Positions 17,544-26,233 of a DNA stretch of 64,000 nucleotides are shown here, one piece after another. Made by a program: the position numbers and the translations under genes. The DNA comes from Chromatiales bacterium (GTDB taxonomy: Bacteria > Pseudomonadota > Gammaproteobacteria > UBA6429), in contig JALTJN010000362.1 in NCBI GenBank assembly GCA_027076405.1, positions 310,001-374,000 on the forward strand. The letters run 5' to 3'. Numbering within the stretch: the stretch's first letter is position 1; the number at the start of each line of letters is the position of its first letter. Under the pieces are notes generated by a model that was given only the letters and a program-made list of their open reading frames with translations, did not search any database and was not told where the DNA came from.

Positions 17544-17912
17544 TTATTCAAAAAACATTAAGCCGTAATAAGGAAAAGTCAGTAGAGCCACCAGTAAAAC
17601 GGTTACGATCCAAAAAATAATTCTCTGATTCCGTAATACGGTTGGTATGGCACAGGCATCTTCCGGTGCACATTTGCGTGGAAGGATATAAAGTTTTCGA
17701 AAAGCCAGAAATAAAAATACTAGTGTTATCGCGACAAATATTGGGCGATATGGCTCCAGCGCAGTGAGGTAACTGATCCAGGTTCCTCCGATACCAAGAG
17801 CAATTAATACCAGGGGGCCAATGCAACATAGAGATGCTCCAATAGCAGCGAGTCCCGCTGCGACGGTTGATGAAATCAGGGAACGATCTTTATTGCTTGA
17901 TAAATCTGACAT
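17544..17912 (-). CDS. merT: Mercuric ion transport protein MerT
   Basis: Inner-membrane Hg(II) importer of 122 residues with three membrane segments. The first holds GASLCCIGPLVL (C29, C30), and the cytoplasmic loop holds a second pair, CAPEDAC (C81, C87), followed by AIP, exactly the MerT arrangement. A TTG at 17924 would lengthen it, but the ATG at 17912 has GGAG seven bases upstream. A MerR-type promoter lies just upstream, so merTP and the genes after it can be expressed separately from merCA. Confidence 0.93.
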   Translation of the reverse strand: MSDLSSNKDRSLISSTVAAGLAAIGASLCCIGPLVLIALGIGGTWISYLTALEPYRPIFVAITLVFLFLAFRKLYILPRKCAPEDACAIPTVLRNQRIIFWIVTVLLVALLTFPYYGLMFFE

Positions 17913-17943
17913 TTGTAGCTCCAATAATTCTTATTTGTGACTG

Positions 17944-17975
17944 ATTATAACATCTGTACCAAGGTACAGAGTCAA
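17944..17975 (-). promoter_or_regulatory. MerR-type promoter/operator for merT
   Basis: On the minus strand, -35 TTGACT (17975-17970) and -10 TATAAT (17949-17944) are 20 bp apart, the overlong spacing that MerR-family activators untwist. Between them CTGTACC-AA-GGTACAG (as read on the plus strand, 17954-17969) is a 7-2-7 dyad. It begins 5 bp after the merA stop, making it an internal promoter. Confidence 0.88.
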
Positions 17976-17979
17976 GGTT

Positions 17980-19641
<1,662 letters not shown>

Positions 19642-19662
19642 TTAAAATAATCTATATTCTGT

Positions 19663-20085
19663 TTAGTTAGTCACTGCGTCATCAGGTATTTCACAACTAC
19701 TACACACCTTATGTGCGGGAGAAAAAATATCCCAAAGAGAAACAGTAAGCATTAATGCAATACCGGCATATAATAAATAGGTACTCCAGTCATAAGTCCA
19801 TAAGGGATACATGGTGAGTAACACCATAATTGGGCCAGTAATCCCCGCGAGCGTGCGATACCAAATTTTGTGATTAAAATAAGCATAAATATTTGCGGCT
19901 AAAGCAAACAGGGCAAAAAGGGGTAACAGCGTGTTTAAAAATATGCCTTCATATTGATGCAAAAAACCTAAACCGATAGCAGCACCAAATGAACCGAGAG
20001 CGGGGAAACATGAGGCACAGCCTAAAGTCGCGGTGAGCACACCTAAAGAACCGGTTTTATCAAATAAACTTGTAATCCAACGCAT
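19663..20085 (-). CDS. merC: Mercury transport protein MerC
   Basis: A 140-residue inner-membrane protein with four membrane segments. GCASCFPALGSFGAAIGLGF (C23, C26) is the MerC signature, and a C-terminal KVCSSC adds a second Cys pair. MerC imports inorganic or organic mercury. The longest frame begins at 20124, but the ATG at 20085 has AGGAG seven bases upstream and gives the family N-terminus MRWITSLFDKTGS. It is the first gene of the leftward mer operon, with a MerR-type promoter at 20127-20158. Confidence 0.93.
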   Translation of the reverse strand: MRWITSLFDKTGSLGVLTATLGCASCFPALGSFGAAIGLGFLHQYEGIFLNTLLPLFALFALAANIYAYFNHKIWYRTLAGITGPIMVLLTMYPLWTYDWSTYLLYAGIALMLTVSLWDIFSPAHKVCSSCEIPDDAVTN

Positions 20086-20126
20086 GGTAAAACTCCTGAA
20101 AATCGAGTTATCTCTAATTAACAAGA

Positions 20127-20158
20127 AGTTTAGACCCTGTACTTAAGTACAGAGTCAA
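20127..20158 (-). promoter_or_regulatory. MerR-type promoter/operator for merCA
   Basis: On the minus strand, -35 TTGACT (20158-20153) and -10 TAAACT (20132-20127) are separated by 20 bp. The spacer contains CTGTACTTAAGTACAG (20137-20152), a perfect 16-bp palindrome sharing the CTGTAC half-site with the merT operator. It lies about 40 bp before merC. Confidence 0.88.
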
Positions 20159-20209
20159 GGTGGGTTTGAGAAAATAGTGAAAGAGGGTCTTATAAATTAT
20201 ACTTAGTCC

Positions 20210-21130
20210 ATGTCTAATATAATTCAAAATGTGCCGACGAATATTATCTCCGGTTTTCTTGGCGTAGGTAAAACAACGGCTATTTTGAGTTTGTTTGCCA
20301 ACAAGCCGACCAATGAAAAATGGGCGGTACTCGTTAATGAGTATGGCAAGGTGGGTATTGATGGCAAAATTTATAAAGCGCATGGCATCGAGGTAAAAGA
20401 AATTCCCGGTGGCTGTGTCTGTTGCGCGCAAGGTTTACCACTGCAAGTTGCGGTTAATCGAATTTTACGAGAAACCAAACCCGATAGACTCATTCTTGAG
20501 TCCAGTGGCATTGGCCATTCAGGCGGGGTGATAAAAACACTCAGCGGTGATAACTTTAATAAAGTACTCACAATGAAAGCAGGAATTTGTTTGCTTGATC
20601 CACGTCATTTAAAACAACATGAATATTCAAGCAATAATTTATTTAAAGAACAACTGCAATTCTCAGATGTGCTGGTTGCCAATAAAATAGACCTGGCAGA
20701 TAAAGAAGCTATGGCATTATTTGATAAGTTATCCAGTTCTTTTACTCTAAAAAAAGAATTAGTTACCACAACAAAAAAAGGCGTACTCAATGTTGACTGG
20801 TTAGATTACCCGCATACACCAAGGTTTCAGCAGAGTAAATTTTTCTCATCAACTAAGCCACAATCAGAAAACTGGCAGACACATAGTTTTTGTTATTCAA
20901 ATGATACCTTGTTCGATCTTGATGTATTAAAGATATGGCTTGAAACACAGCAATTTATTCGCTTAAAGGGGTTAGTCCAAACAAAATCAGGCTGTTTTTT
21001 ATTAAATTGTTCACATGGTCAGGTTAATGTGACTCGACAAGAAAACACAGAGGATAATTATATTGAGGTGATCAATGAGTCCCTCAATATCACTGAATTA
21101 GAAAAGTCGATAAAACAATGTCTATTATAA
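20210..21130 (+). CDS. CobW/COG0523 GTP-binding metallochaperone
   Basis: A 306-residue G3E-family GTPase. GFLGVGKTT (15-23) is the Walker A loop, GGCVCC (67-72) is the CxCC metal site of COG0523, ESSGIGHSGG is the switch region and ANKID the guanine motif. A C-terminal CobW_C-type domain begins near residue 220. Such proteins insert or deliver metals (zinc, cobalt, nickel). It is divergent from merC and converges on merR. A TATAAA -10 at 20191 would give a leader of only about 7 bases, and no ribosome site is seen, so the mRNA may be leaderless. Confidence 0.88.
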   Translation: MSNIIQNVPTNIISGFLGVGKTTAILSLFANKPTNEKWAVLVNEYGKVGIDGKIYKAHGIEVKEIPGGCVCCAQGLPLQVAVNRILRETKPDRLILESSGIGHSGGVIKTLSGDNFNKVLTMKAGICLLDPRHLKQHEYSSNNLFKEQLQFSDVLVANKIDLADKEAMALFDKLSSSFTLKKELVTTTKKGVLNVDWLDYPHTPRFQQSKFFSSTKPQSENWQTHSFCYSNDTLFDLDVLKIWLETQQFIRLKGLVQTKSGCFLLNCSHGQVNVTRQENTEDNYIEVINESLNITELEKSIKQCLL

Positions 21131-21147
21131 ATCTATAGAGATGTTGT

Positions 21148-21543
21148 TTAGTTTTGTACCAGCGTATCAACAATCGGGCAGTGTGTAGTATCGTTATCGG
21201 ATTGGCATGATGTGATCAGCGTATCGAGTGTCTTTTTTAATTTTTTTAAATCTTTAATTTGTTTTTCAACATGAGCGCGTTTTGTTTCGGCGCGAACACG
21301 AATGTCTGCACAGTGACCATCCCCTAGTTCGAGGAGTTCGGCAATTTCTTTGAGGCTAAAGCCCAGCTGCTTGGCGCGTTTGATAAAGCGAAGCCGATCA
21401 ATGGTTTCTGGTGGATAGACGCGGTATCCCTCAAAAGGTTTGGGTGGCTCGTCAATGATGCCAAAACGCTGATAATAGCGAATGGTTTCAATATTCACAT
21501 CTGCCGCTTTTGCCAAAAAACCAATAGTAAGAGGTTTACTCAT
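21148..21543 (-). CDS. merR: Mercuric resistance regulator MerR
   Basis: A 131-residue MerR-family activator. An N-terminal winged helix (IGFLAKAADVNIETIRYYQR) is followed by a dimerisation helix. Three cysteines match the Hg(II) ligands of MerR: C78 in GDGHC, C113 in TSCQ and C122 in HCPIV, with the C113-x8-C122 spacing of MerR. It should twist the two CTGTAC operators upstream of merC and merT. It is separated from merC by the CobW gene on the other strand. Its own upstream region has a half-site (CTGTACC on the minus strand near 21576-21582). Confidence 0.92.
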   Translation of the reverse strand: MSKPLTIGFLAKAADVNIETIRYYQRFGIIDEPPKPFEGYRVYPPETIDRLRFIKRAKQLGFSLKEIAELLELGDGHCADIRVRAETKRAHVEKQIKDLKKLKKTLDTLITSCQSDNDTTHCPIVDTLVQN

Positions 21544-21613
21544 TTGATAAATCCTTAGTGCTTTCTCTGGTGTTAGGTACAGACTTTATCATAAATTAAA
21601 AGTTCATTTTTAC

Positions 21614-21644
21614 TTGATCTGGAGTTGACTCCAGAGGGTAGGAT
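21614..21644 (+). promoter_or_regulatory. MerR-type promoter/operator 1 of the HMA cassette
   Basis: -35 TTGATC (21614-21619), 19-bp spacer, -10 TAGGAT (21639-21644). CTGGAGT-TG-ACTCCAG (21619-21634) is a perfect 7-2-7 dyad. The half-site CTGGAG differs from the CTGTAC half-site of the mer promoters, so a different MerR-family protein, probably the one at 27186-27584, should bind. Confidence 0.85.
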
Positions 21645-21676
21645 ATGACTTTATTTCAAATTAGTTGGAAAAAATC

Positions 21677-22252
21677 ATGATCTTAGCCGTCAAACCGAGA
21701 AAGCCATTATTCATACTGATACTGGCTCTGATTAGCCTGAATGCCTGGGCAGAGACCTACCATTACCGCTCTGATGTGAATGGAATGGTGTGCGCTTTTT
21801 GTGTTTATAGCGTCAGCAAAAAGATTCGCACTTTACCCGGTGTTGATGCCGATTCCGTGAATGTGAGTCTGAAAAAGAAGTTAGCTGAATTCACCTCGTC
21901 AATTCCTGTTTCAGCGCAAAAGCTGACATCCCTGTTCAGCCAGTCTGGTTTTACATTATCAAATCTCAGAATTACCCAATCAGCATCGAAAATGACGAGA
22001 TTGGCAAAAATTGCCCGTCTGGACATGAAAATCGATGTTTTTGAGACAGATCAATTTACCTCAGTGCTACAGGCTATTGGTGATATTGCAGTTAAAACCC
22101 CATCACACCTGATGGTTGAAGCGCCGGCAGAACAAGAGGAAACCGTATTAAAAGCATTGTTAATGGGACGCAAAGAAGTGATCCAGGTGCGCTACAAGGC
22201 CAATGATGAGACGGATTTGCTGCATTTGCAGCTTTTTTCGCTATTAAATTAA
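21677..22252 (+). CDS. Exported HMA-domain protein 1 (CAFC)
   Basis: A 191-residue protein with a signal peptide (to about residue 25, LNAWA) and an HMA-like domain with GMVCAFCVYSV (C39, C42). The second half (about 100-190) looks like a further ferredoxin-like alpha/beta domain without cysteines. It probably binds a soft metal in the periplasm. A TTG at 21665 is possible; the ATG at 21677 is preferred for its signal peptide. It is separated from the next gene by a second copy of the cassette operator. Confidence 0.78.
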   Translation: MILAVKPRKPLFILILALISLNAWAETYHYRSDVNGMVCAFCVYSVSKKIRTLPGVDADSVNVSLKKKLAEFTSSIPVSAQKLTSLFSQSGFTLSNLRITQSASKMTRLAKIARLDMKIDVFETDQFTSVLQAIGDIAVKTPSHLMVEAPAEQEETVLKALLMGRKEVIQVRYKANDETDLLHLQLFSLLN

Positions 22253-22260
22253 ATTTTTAC

Positions 22261-22291
22261 TTGATCTGGAGCCAGCTCCAGGATGTAAGCT
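22261..22291 (+). promoter_or_regulatory. MerR-type promoter/operator 2 of the HMA cassette
   Basis: -35 TTGATC (22261-22266), 19-bp spacer, -10 TAAGCT (22286-22291). CTGGAGC-CA-GCTCCAG (22266-22281) is a perfect 7-2-7 dyad with the same half-site as operator 1. It begins 8 bp after the HMA1 stop. A weaker half-site, TTAACTCCAG (22345-22354), follows about 70 bp on. Confidence 0.85.
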
Positions 22292-22395
22292 TTTACCCAG
22301 TTGCAATTAATTTTAAATATTTTATTAATTTACGGAACTTGGTGTTAACTCCAGGTTGTCATAATGAACACGAACAAACTGAAATGGAGAAAAAA

Positions 22396-23220
22396 ATGTT
22401 TTTAAAGAATTTTAAACCGGTCAGCGTTGCTCTGGTTTTTGGTTTGATGAGCGGTGCGGCATCTGCCCATGACCCGATTTTTGGACAGGGTCCACATGTA
22501 CTTTTTAAAGATGGTTATGAAGTTGCCACCGAGTTTCATTCATCTAAAAAAGGGAATGAACTGGAAAATGAATTTGGGCTTGAACTGAAGTATGGAATTA
22601 CCGGTGACTGGGCGATGGGGGTTGAAGTACCTTACGCAATTAAAGCCGGTGATGGCAGTTCCTCTATGGGAGCGGGTGATACAGCCATTTTTACCAAATA
22701 TCGTTTCTGGCGCCGTGACACATTGGGCTTACAGGAAAGCGCTGCAATTTCTTTAAAGATTATTGGTAAAACCGGTAATGAAAATGTTTCACCTAAATTA
22801 GGTACGGGTACCACCGATAATATTGTTGGTCTATCGTATGGTTATGAAGGTCGTACCTGGTATCGCTGGGCAAGTATGCGTCATCGTCAAAATGGTACTA
22901 CGAGCGCAGGGCTTAAACGAGGAAGTAAAACACTGGTTGATTTTGTTGTTGGCATACGACCTAATCTGACCAGCTATACCGAACCCGATATGGTTTATTT
23001 GTTCGAGCTTAATGGTGAGTTAGGTGAAAGTGCAAAGAAGAATGGTAACACGGTTGCCAATACCGGGGGGGATGAATGGTTTATTTCGCCTGGGTTTATG
23101 TGGACAGTTAAAAACTTTGCTGTAAGAGGTGGTATCCAATTACCGATAGCAAGTAATTTAAATGGTGTTCAAGATAAGTCTGATTATAGGATGAAGTTGA
23201 GTTTTGAGTGGCATTTATAA
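22396..23220 (+). CDS. Outer-membrane beta-barrel protein of the HMA cassette
   Basis: A 274-residue exported protein with signal peptide cleavage after ASA near residue 24. The mature part starts HDPIFGQGPHVLF and alternates short polar turns with amphipathic strands (YEVATEFHS, ELKYGITGDWAMGVEVPYA, YRFWRR, WYRWASMRHR), ending in the aromatic-containing strand LSFEWHL typical of barrels. It resembles the MetA-pathway/transporter family of small barrels. Earlier in-frame starts exist from 22261, but the ATG at 22396 has GGAGA upstream and gives a clean signal peptide. It may admit or export a metal complex across the outer membrane. Confidence 0.78.
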   Translation: MFLKNFKPVSVALVFGLMSGAASAHDPIFGQGPHVLFKDGYEVATEFHSSKKGNELENEFGLELKYGITGDWAMGVEVPYAIKAGDGSSSMGAGDTAIFTKYRFWRRDTLGLQESAAISLKIIGKTGNENVSPKLGTGTTDNIVGLSYGYEGRTWYRWASMRHRQNGTTSAGLKRGSKTLVDFVVGIRPNLTSYTEPDMVYLFELNGELGESAKKNGNTVANTGGDEWFISPGFMWTVKNFAVRGGIQLPIASNLNGVQDKSDYRMKLSFEWHL

Positions 23221-23265
23221 TTTAGTAAACAAGAATAATACATATATTTAAACAGGAGCAATAAA

Positions 23266-23571
23266 ATGAAAAAGATTATATTAATGAGTGTTTTAATGGT
23301 GGCGACAATGTTCGGTTCAATCCAGACAAGTTTTGCAGCAGGAACAAATTATAATATTCGAGTTGATGGTTTGGCTTGCCCATTCTGTGCCTACGGTATC
23401 GAAAAGAAGTTTAAAGCAATGAAAGGTGTTAGCAATATTAAAGTTGATCTTGATAAAGGCCTTGTCAGTGTGGATGTAAAAGATGGCGTAGAACTTAAAG
23501 AAGATAATATGAAAAAACTATTTAATGATTCTGGTTTTACTTACCGCAGCATGAAAAAAACAGCGCAGTAA
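23266..23571 (+). CDS. Exported HMA-domain protein 2 (CPFC)
   Basis: A 101-residue protein with a signal peptide (about 1-25, cut after SFAA) and one HMA domain with GLACPFCAYGIEKKF (C38, C41) and DSGF near the end of the fold. It is MerP-like in size and layout but has Phe before the second Cys. AGGAG precedes the ATG. It is the second of four tandem HMA genes, so it is probably a periplasmic metal carrier that feeds the MerT-like protein of the cassette. Confidence 0.85.
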   Translation: MKKIILMSVLMVATMFGSIQTSFAAGTNYNIRVDGLACPFCAYGIEKKFKAMKGVSNIKVDLDKGLVSVDVKDGVELKEDNMKKLFNDSGFTYRSMKKTAQ

Positions 23572-23576
23572 TTTAA

Positions 23577-23885
23577 ATGTGGTATAAGAAAATGACGATA
23601 TTAAAAAATATCATACTGTTATTTACTATCCTGATATCTGTTTCTGTATGGGCGGAGGGTAGGTTGTATACCATTCGTACCAATTCTTTTGACTGTGAAT
23701 ATTGTGTTTATGATCTTGAGCAAAAATTCCTGAAAATGAAAGGTGTTAAAGAATTTGATACAGATGTAGACGGAGTGCTTTTTGTGAAAACAGATAAAAC
23801 ACTTAAATTAAATAAAGTTGAAATAAAAAATATGTTGCTGGATAACGGTTTTGATTTTAACGGCATGACGGAGAAGAAATTATGA
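23577..23885 (+). CDS. Exported HMA-like protein 3 (CEYC)
   Basis: A 102-residue protein with a signal peptide (to about residue 26) and a divergent HMA domain in which the metal loop is SFDCEYCVYDL (C40, C43); the usual Gly-Met before the first Cys is replaced by Phe-Asp. The C-terminal DNGF matches the end of the fold. An ATG at 23592 would remove five residues; neither start has a strong ribosome site. Its stop overlaps the MerT-like start by 4 bp, so it is coupled to the transporter. Confidence 0.78.
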   Translation: MWYKKMTILKNIILLFTILISVSVWAEGRLYTIRTNSFDCEYCVYDLEQKFLKMKGVKEFDTDVDGVLFVKTDKTLKLNKVEIKNMLLDNGFDFNGMTEKKL

Positions 23886-24292
23886 ATGACGTGGTAACAA
23901 ATAATCGTTCAGATTTAAAAGAGAAAAGTGTCACTGTTTTTACCTTATTTACAACAACAGGCACATTACTATGCTGTGCCTTACCCATTATTTTTGTAAC
24001 TTTAGGCATGGGGGCGACGGTTGTTGCGATGACCAGTGCTTTTCCTTTCTTGATTACCTTAACAAAATACAAAATATGGGTGTTTGCGTTTTCAGGTTTG
24101 ATGTTAGCCGTTTCAGGTTGGTTAATGTTTCGCCCCGGCCGTTCTTGTCCAACAGACAAAGCATTAGGCGAAGCCTGTAGTTCAGCACATAAATGGAATA
24201 AACGTATTTACTGGACATCGGTGGCAATCTGGAGCATTGGATTTACAGCAGCCTATGTTTTATTACCTGTTCGCATTTGGTTAGATATTTAA
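23882..24292 (+). CDS. MerT-like membrane transporter of the HMA cassette
   Basis: A 136-residue protein with three membrane segments. The first contains GTLLCCALPIIFVTLGMG (C31, C32), and the loop between segments 2 and 3 carries a second Cys pair, SCPTDKALGEAC (C89, C99), the same design as MerT with a longer loop. It is a paralogue of the merT gene at 17544-17912 but shares little else. It is expected to take metal from periplasmic HMA proteins across the inner membrane. No reductase like MerA follows, so the metal may differ from mercury. Confidence 0.85.
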   Translation: MNDVVTNNRSDLKEKSVTVFTLFTTTGTLLCCALPIIFVTLGMGATVVAMTSAFPFLITLTKYKIWVFAFSGLMLAVSGWLMFRPGRSCPTDKALGEACSSAHKWNKRIYWTSVAIWSIGFTAAYVLLPVRIWLDI

Positions 24293-24307
24293 AAGTATTA
24301 AGAGGAT

Positions 24308-24610
24308 ATGATGAAAAAATTATTAATTACAGTTGTAAGCGTATTTATTTTTCCCTTAGCGCTTATGGCGGCTGAAGTTCAAGTTATTGATATTGACATA
24401 GAAGGCATGAGTTGTCAGTTTTGTGCTCACAGCGTGCAAAAGAAAATGACCAGGTTACCGTATGTGGAAAAAGCCGAAGTTAATATTGATACTAAAAAAG
24501 CACATATTGTTGTAGCTAAAGGACAGCAAGCGAATATTGATGAATTAAAACAGAAAATACTGGATTCTGGTTTTAAGCCGATAAAAGTTACGGTTAGTCC
24601 TGATTATTAA
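24308..24610 (+). CDS. Exported HMA-domain protein 4 (CQFC), MerP-like
   Basis: A 100-residue protein with a signal peptide (about 1-21, cut after LMA or MAA) and an HMA domain with IEGMSCQFCAHSVQKKM (C36, C39), the most canonical of the four cassette HMA proteins. AGAGGA precedes two adjacent ATG codons. It lies 15 bp after the MerT-like gene, matching the merT-merP order of mer operons. Likely periplasmic metal donor. Confidence 0.87.
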   Translation: MMKKLLITVVSVFIFPLALMAAEVQVIDIDIEGMSCQFCAHSVQKKMTRLPYVEKAEVNIDTKKAHIVVAKGQQANIDELKQKILDSGFKPIKVTVSPDY

Positions 24611-24628
24611 TTTTAAAGAAGGTGGTAT

Positions 24629-24895
24629 ATGAGTATTAGTGTAGAAATTTTTTCTTCACCGGGTTGTGGTAAATGTGGTCACGCCAAAGATGTTTTGCGT
24701 TCTTTAGTTGAAGAAATTGGTGGCGATAAAATTAACTGGAAAGAAGTGAATATTCTTGACGATCTTGATCGCGCAGTTGAGCTAGGTGTGATGTCTACTC
24801 CTTCCATTGCAATTGATGGTGAATTGATATTTTCAAGCTTGCCTTCGGCAAAAAAACTGCGTGCCGAACTGGAAAACAGATTAGGGTTGGATTAA
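24629..24895 (+). CDS. Thioredoxin/glutaredoxin-like protein (CGKC)
   Basis: An 88-residue cytoplasmic protein with a thioredoxin-like fold. FSSPGCGKCGHAK contains the CGKC site (C13, C16), and GVMSTPSIAIDGELIF contains the cis-proline strand. It has no signal peptide, so it should work on the cytoplasmic side, for example as reductant for the CcdA/DsbD-like membrane protein encoded 13 bp downstream or to receive metal from the MerT-like protein. A similar mini-thioredoxin occurs at 47817-48050. Confidence 0.87.
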   Translation: MSISVEIFSSPGCGKCGHAKDVLRSLVEEIGGDKINWKEVNILDDLDRAVELGVMSTPSIAIDGELIFSSLPSAKKLRAELENRLGLD

Positions 24896-24908
24896 CAGGT
24901 TAGAAATT

Positions 24909-26216
24909 ATGATGACATTATTATTAGTAACAGCAACCTTATTAGGTTTGTTAGCTTTTTTTGAGCCGTGCACCATTGCAACACATACTTTATTTTCAGT
25001 ACGGGCAAATAGAGCTAAAGATAACAAGACATGCTGTCAAAGCTTATTAACTGTGTGGCTAAGTCGTTCTGTCTTATTGGTTGGTATCTTTACACTCGCA
25101 ACATTTTTAATAGATAGTCCACAATGGGGCCCATATACCCCAAGTGTAATTTTATCAATAATAGCGTTAGTTTATCTGGTTTCTCGATTTGTATACATTC
25201 CTATTCCTCATTTAGAATTTTTTAAGTTAATTCCTGCAAATAAAAAATTACCTTTTTCTATTAAGTTGGGGATGACACTTCCTGCTTGTACATTACCTTT
25301 AGTCGCTGTTACAGCAGGCATGGCAGTAACGCTAGGGTCTATTAAATTTGCAATTATCGCAGGACTATTATTTTCTACCTTTTTTAGTTTGCCGATGGTG
25401 TTGGCCTCGTTTAAAGGTATTGATGAGTCAGCAAGAGAGTTATTAAACAAAACAGCAAAAGGCAGCCCTTATTTAACCGCAATTTTATTATTGGGTACGG
25501 CATTATTTTTATTAGTGCCCTCAATGGAAATAAACATCGAAACCTTCAAACAAACCCTACAAACTGCAAGCTGGGCAGGTATTGGGCTTTCATTTTTGGC
25601 AGGCTTTGTTTTTAGTTTTAATCCTGTTTCCTTTGCCTCAGTGCCGGTGATGCTGGCTTATGTCACAAAAGCACACGAAGAACGCCGTGCTGTTTTAATG
25701 GGCGGATCTTTTGTCTTTGGTATGTTGGTAACTCATGTGGTGTTAGGTGTGACGGCGGCATTAGGTGGTGAGTGGGTTAAAAATGTTATGGGCAGAGAAT
25801 GGGGATTGTTTCTTGGCCCCTTATTAATTGTTATGGGCTTAATGTGGTCGGGTGTGTTGAATATCCGGTTACCCTGGTTTGGTGTTAAAGGTAAAAAAGT
25901 GACGGGCATGTGGGGCGCATTTTTATTGGCGATTCCTTTTTCAGTTGCAGTATGTCCATTTTGTACACCGGCGTTACTTGTTACCTTAACCGCTAGTGCT
26001 GCTATTGGTTCGGTTAGTTTTGGTTTTGCTTTATTGCTTGCTTTTGCTCTGGGTCGAAGCATTCCGGTTATTTTAGGTGCGTGGAGTATGGGCTGGTTAG
26101 AGTCTCTTAAAGTACTTTCTCGTTACCAGAAAATATTCGAAACAGTTGCAGGTATTGTGCTGGTATTAACTGGTTTATATTTATTAAACGAATACTTTTT
26201 TATTATTGAATATTAA
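24909..26216 (+). CDS. Tandem CcdA/DsbD-like membrane thiol protein
   Basis: A 435-residue protein of about twelve membrane segments made of two CcdA/DsbD-TM-like halves. The first half has FFEPCTIATH (C21) and LPACTLPLVAVTAG (C127). The second has SFNPVSFASVPVM, where Val240 stands in place of the expected Cys, and VAVCPFCTPALL (C349, C352). Such proteins carry electrons from cytoplasmic thioredoxin to the periplasm. The uneven cysteines suggest the second half has changed function. It probably works with the CGKC protein to reduce the periplasmic HMA cysteines or to transport metal. Confidence 0.82.
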   Translation: MMTLLLVTATLLGLLAFFEPCTIATHTLFSVRANRAKDNKTCCQSLLTVWLSRSVLLVGIFTLATFLIDSPQWGPYTPSVILSIIALVYLVSRFVYIPIPHLEFFKLIPANKKLPFSIKLGMTLPACTLPLVAVTAGMAVTLGSIKFAIIAGLLFSTFFSLPMVLASFKGIDESARELLNKTAKGSPYLTAILLLGTALFLLVPSMEINIETFKQTLQTASWAGIGLSFLAGFVFSFNPVSFASVPVMLAYVTKAHEERRAVLMGGSFVFGMLVTHVVLGVTAALGGEWVKNVMGREWGLFLGPLLIVMGLMWSGVLNIRLPWFGVKGKKVTGMWGAFLLAIPFSVAVCPFCTPALLVTLTASAAIGSVSFGFALLLAFALGRSIPVILGAWSMGWLESLKVLSRYQKIFETVAGIVLVLTGLYLLNEYFFIIEY

Positions 26217-26233
26217 TTTTACGGAAATTAGTT

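Noticed and set aside
20114..20431. 105-residue minus-strand frame overlapping the CobW gene
   Set aside because: It lies opposite the CobW Walker A and CxCC motifs; the plus-strand gene is clear, and the mer promoter lies in it.
22339..22365. Third full MerR-type promoter before the barrel gene
   Set aside because: Only one half-site (ACTCCAG) is clear and the -35 to -10 spacing is too short, so only a half-site is noted.
23857..24159. Minus-strand frame opposite the MerT-like gene
   Set aside because: A shadow: the plus strand has the CC motif, a coupled start and family-like membrane segments.
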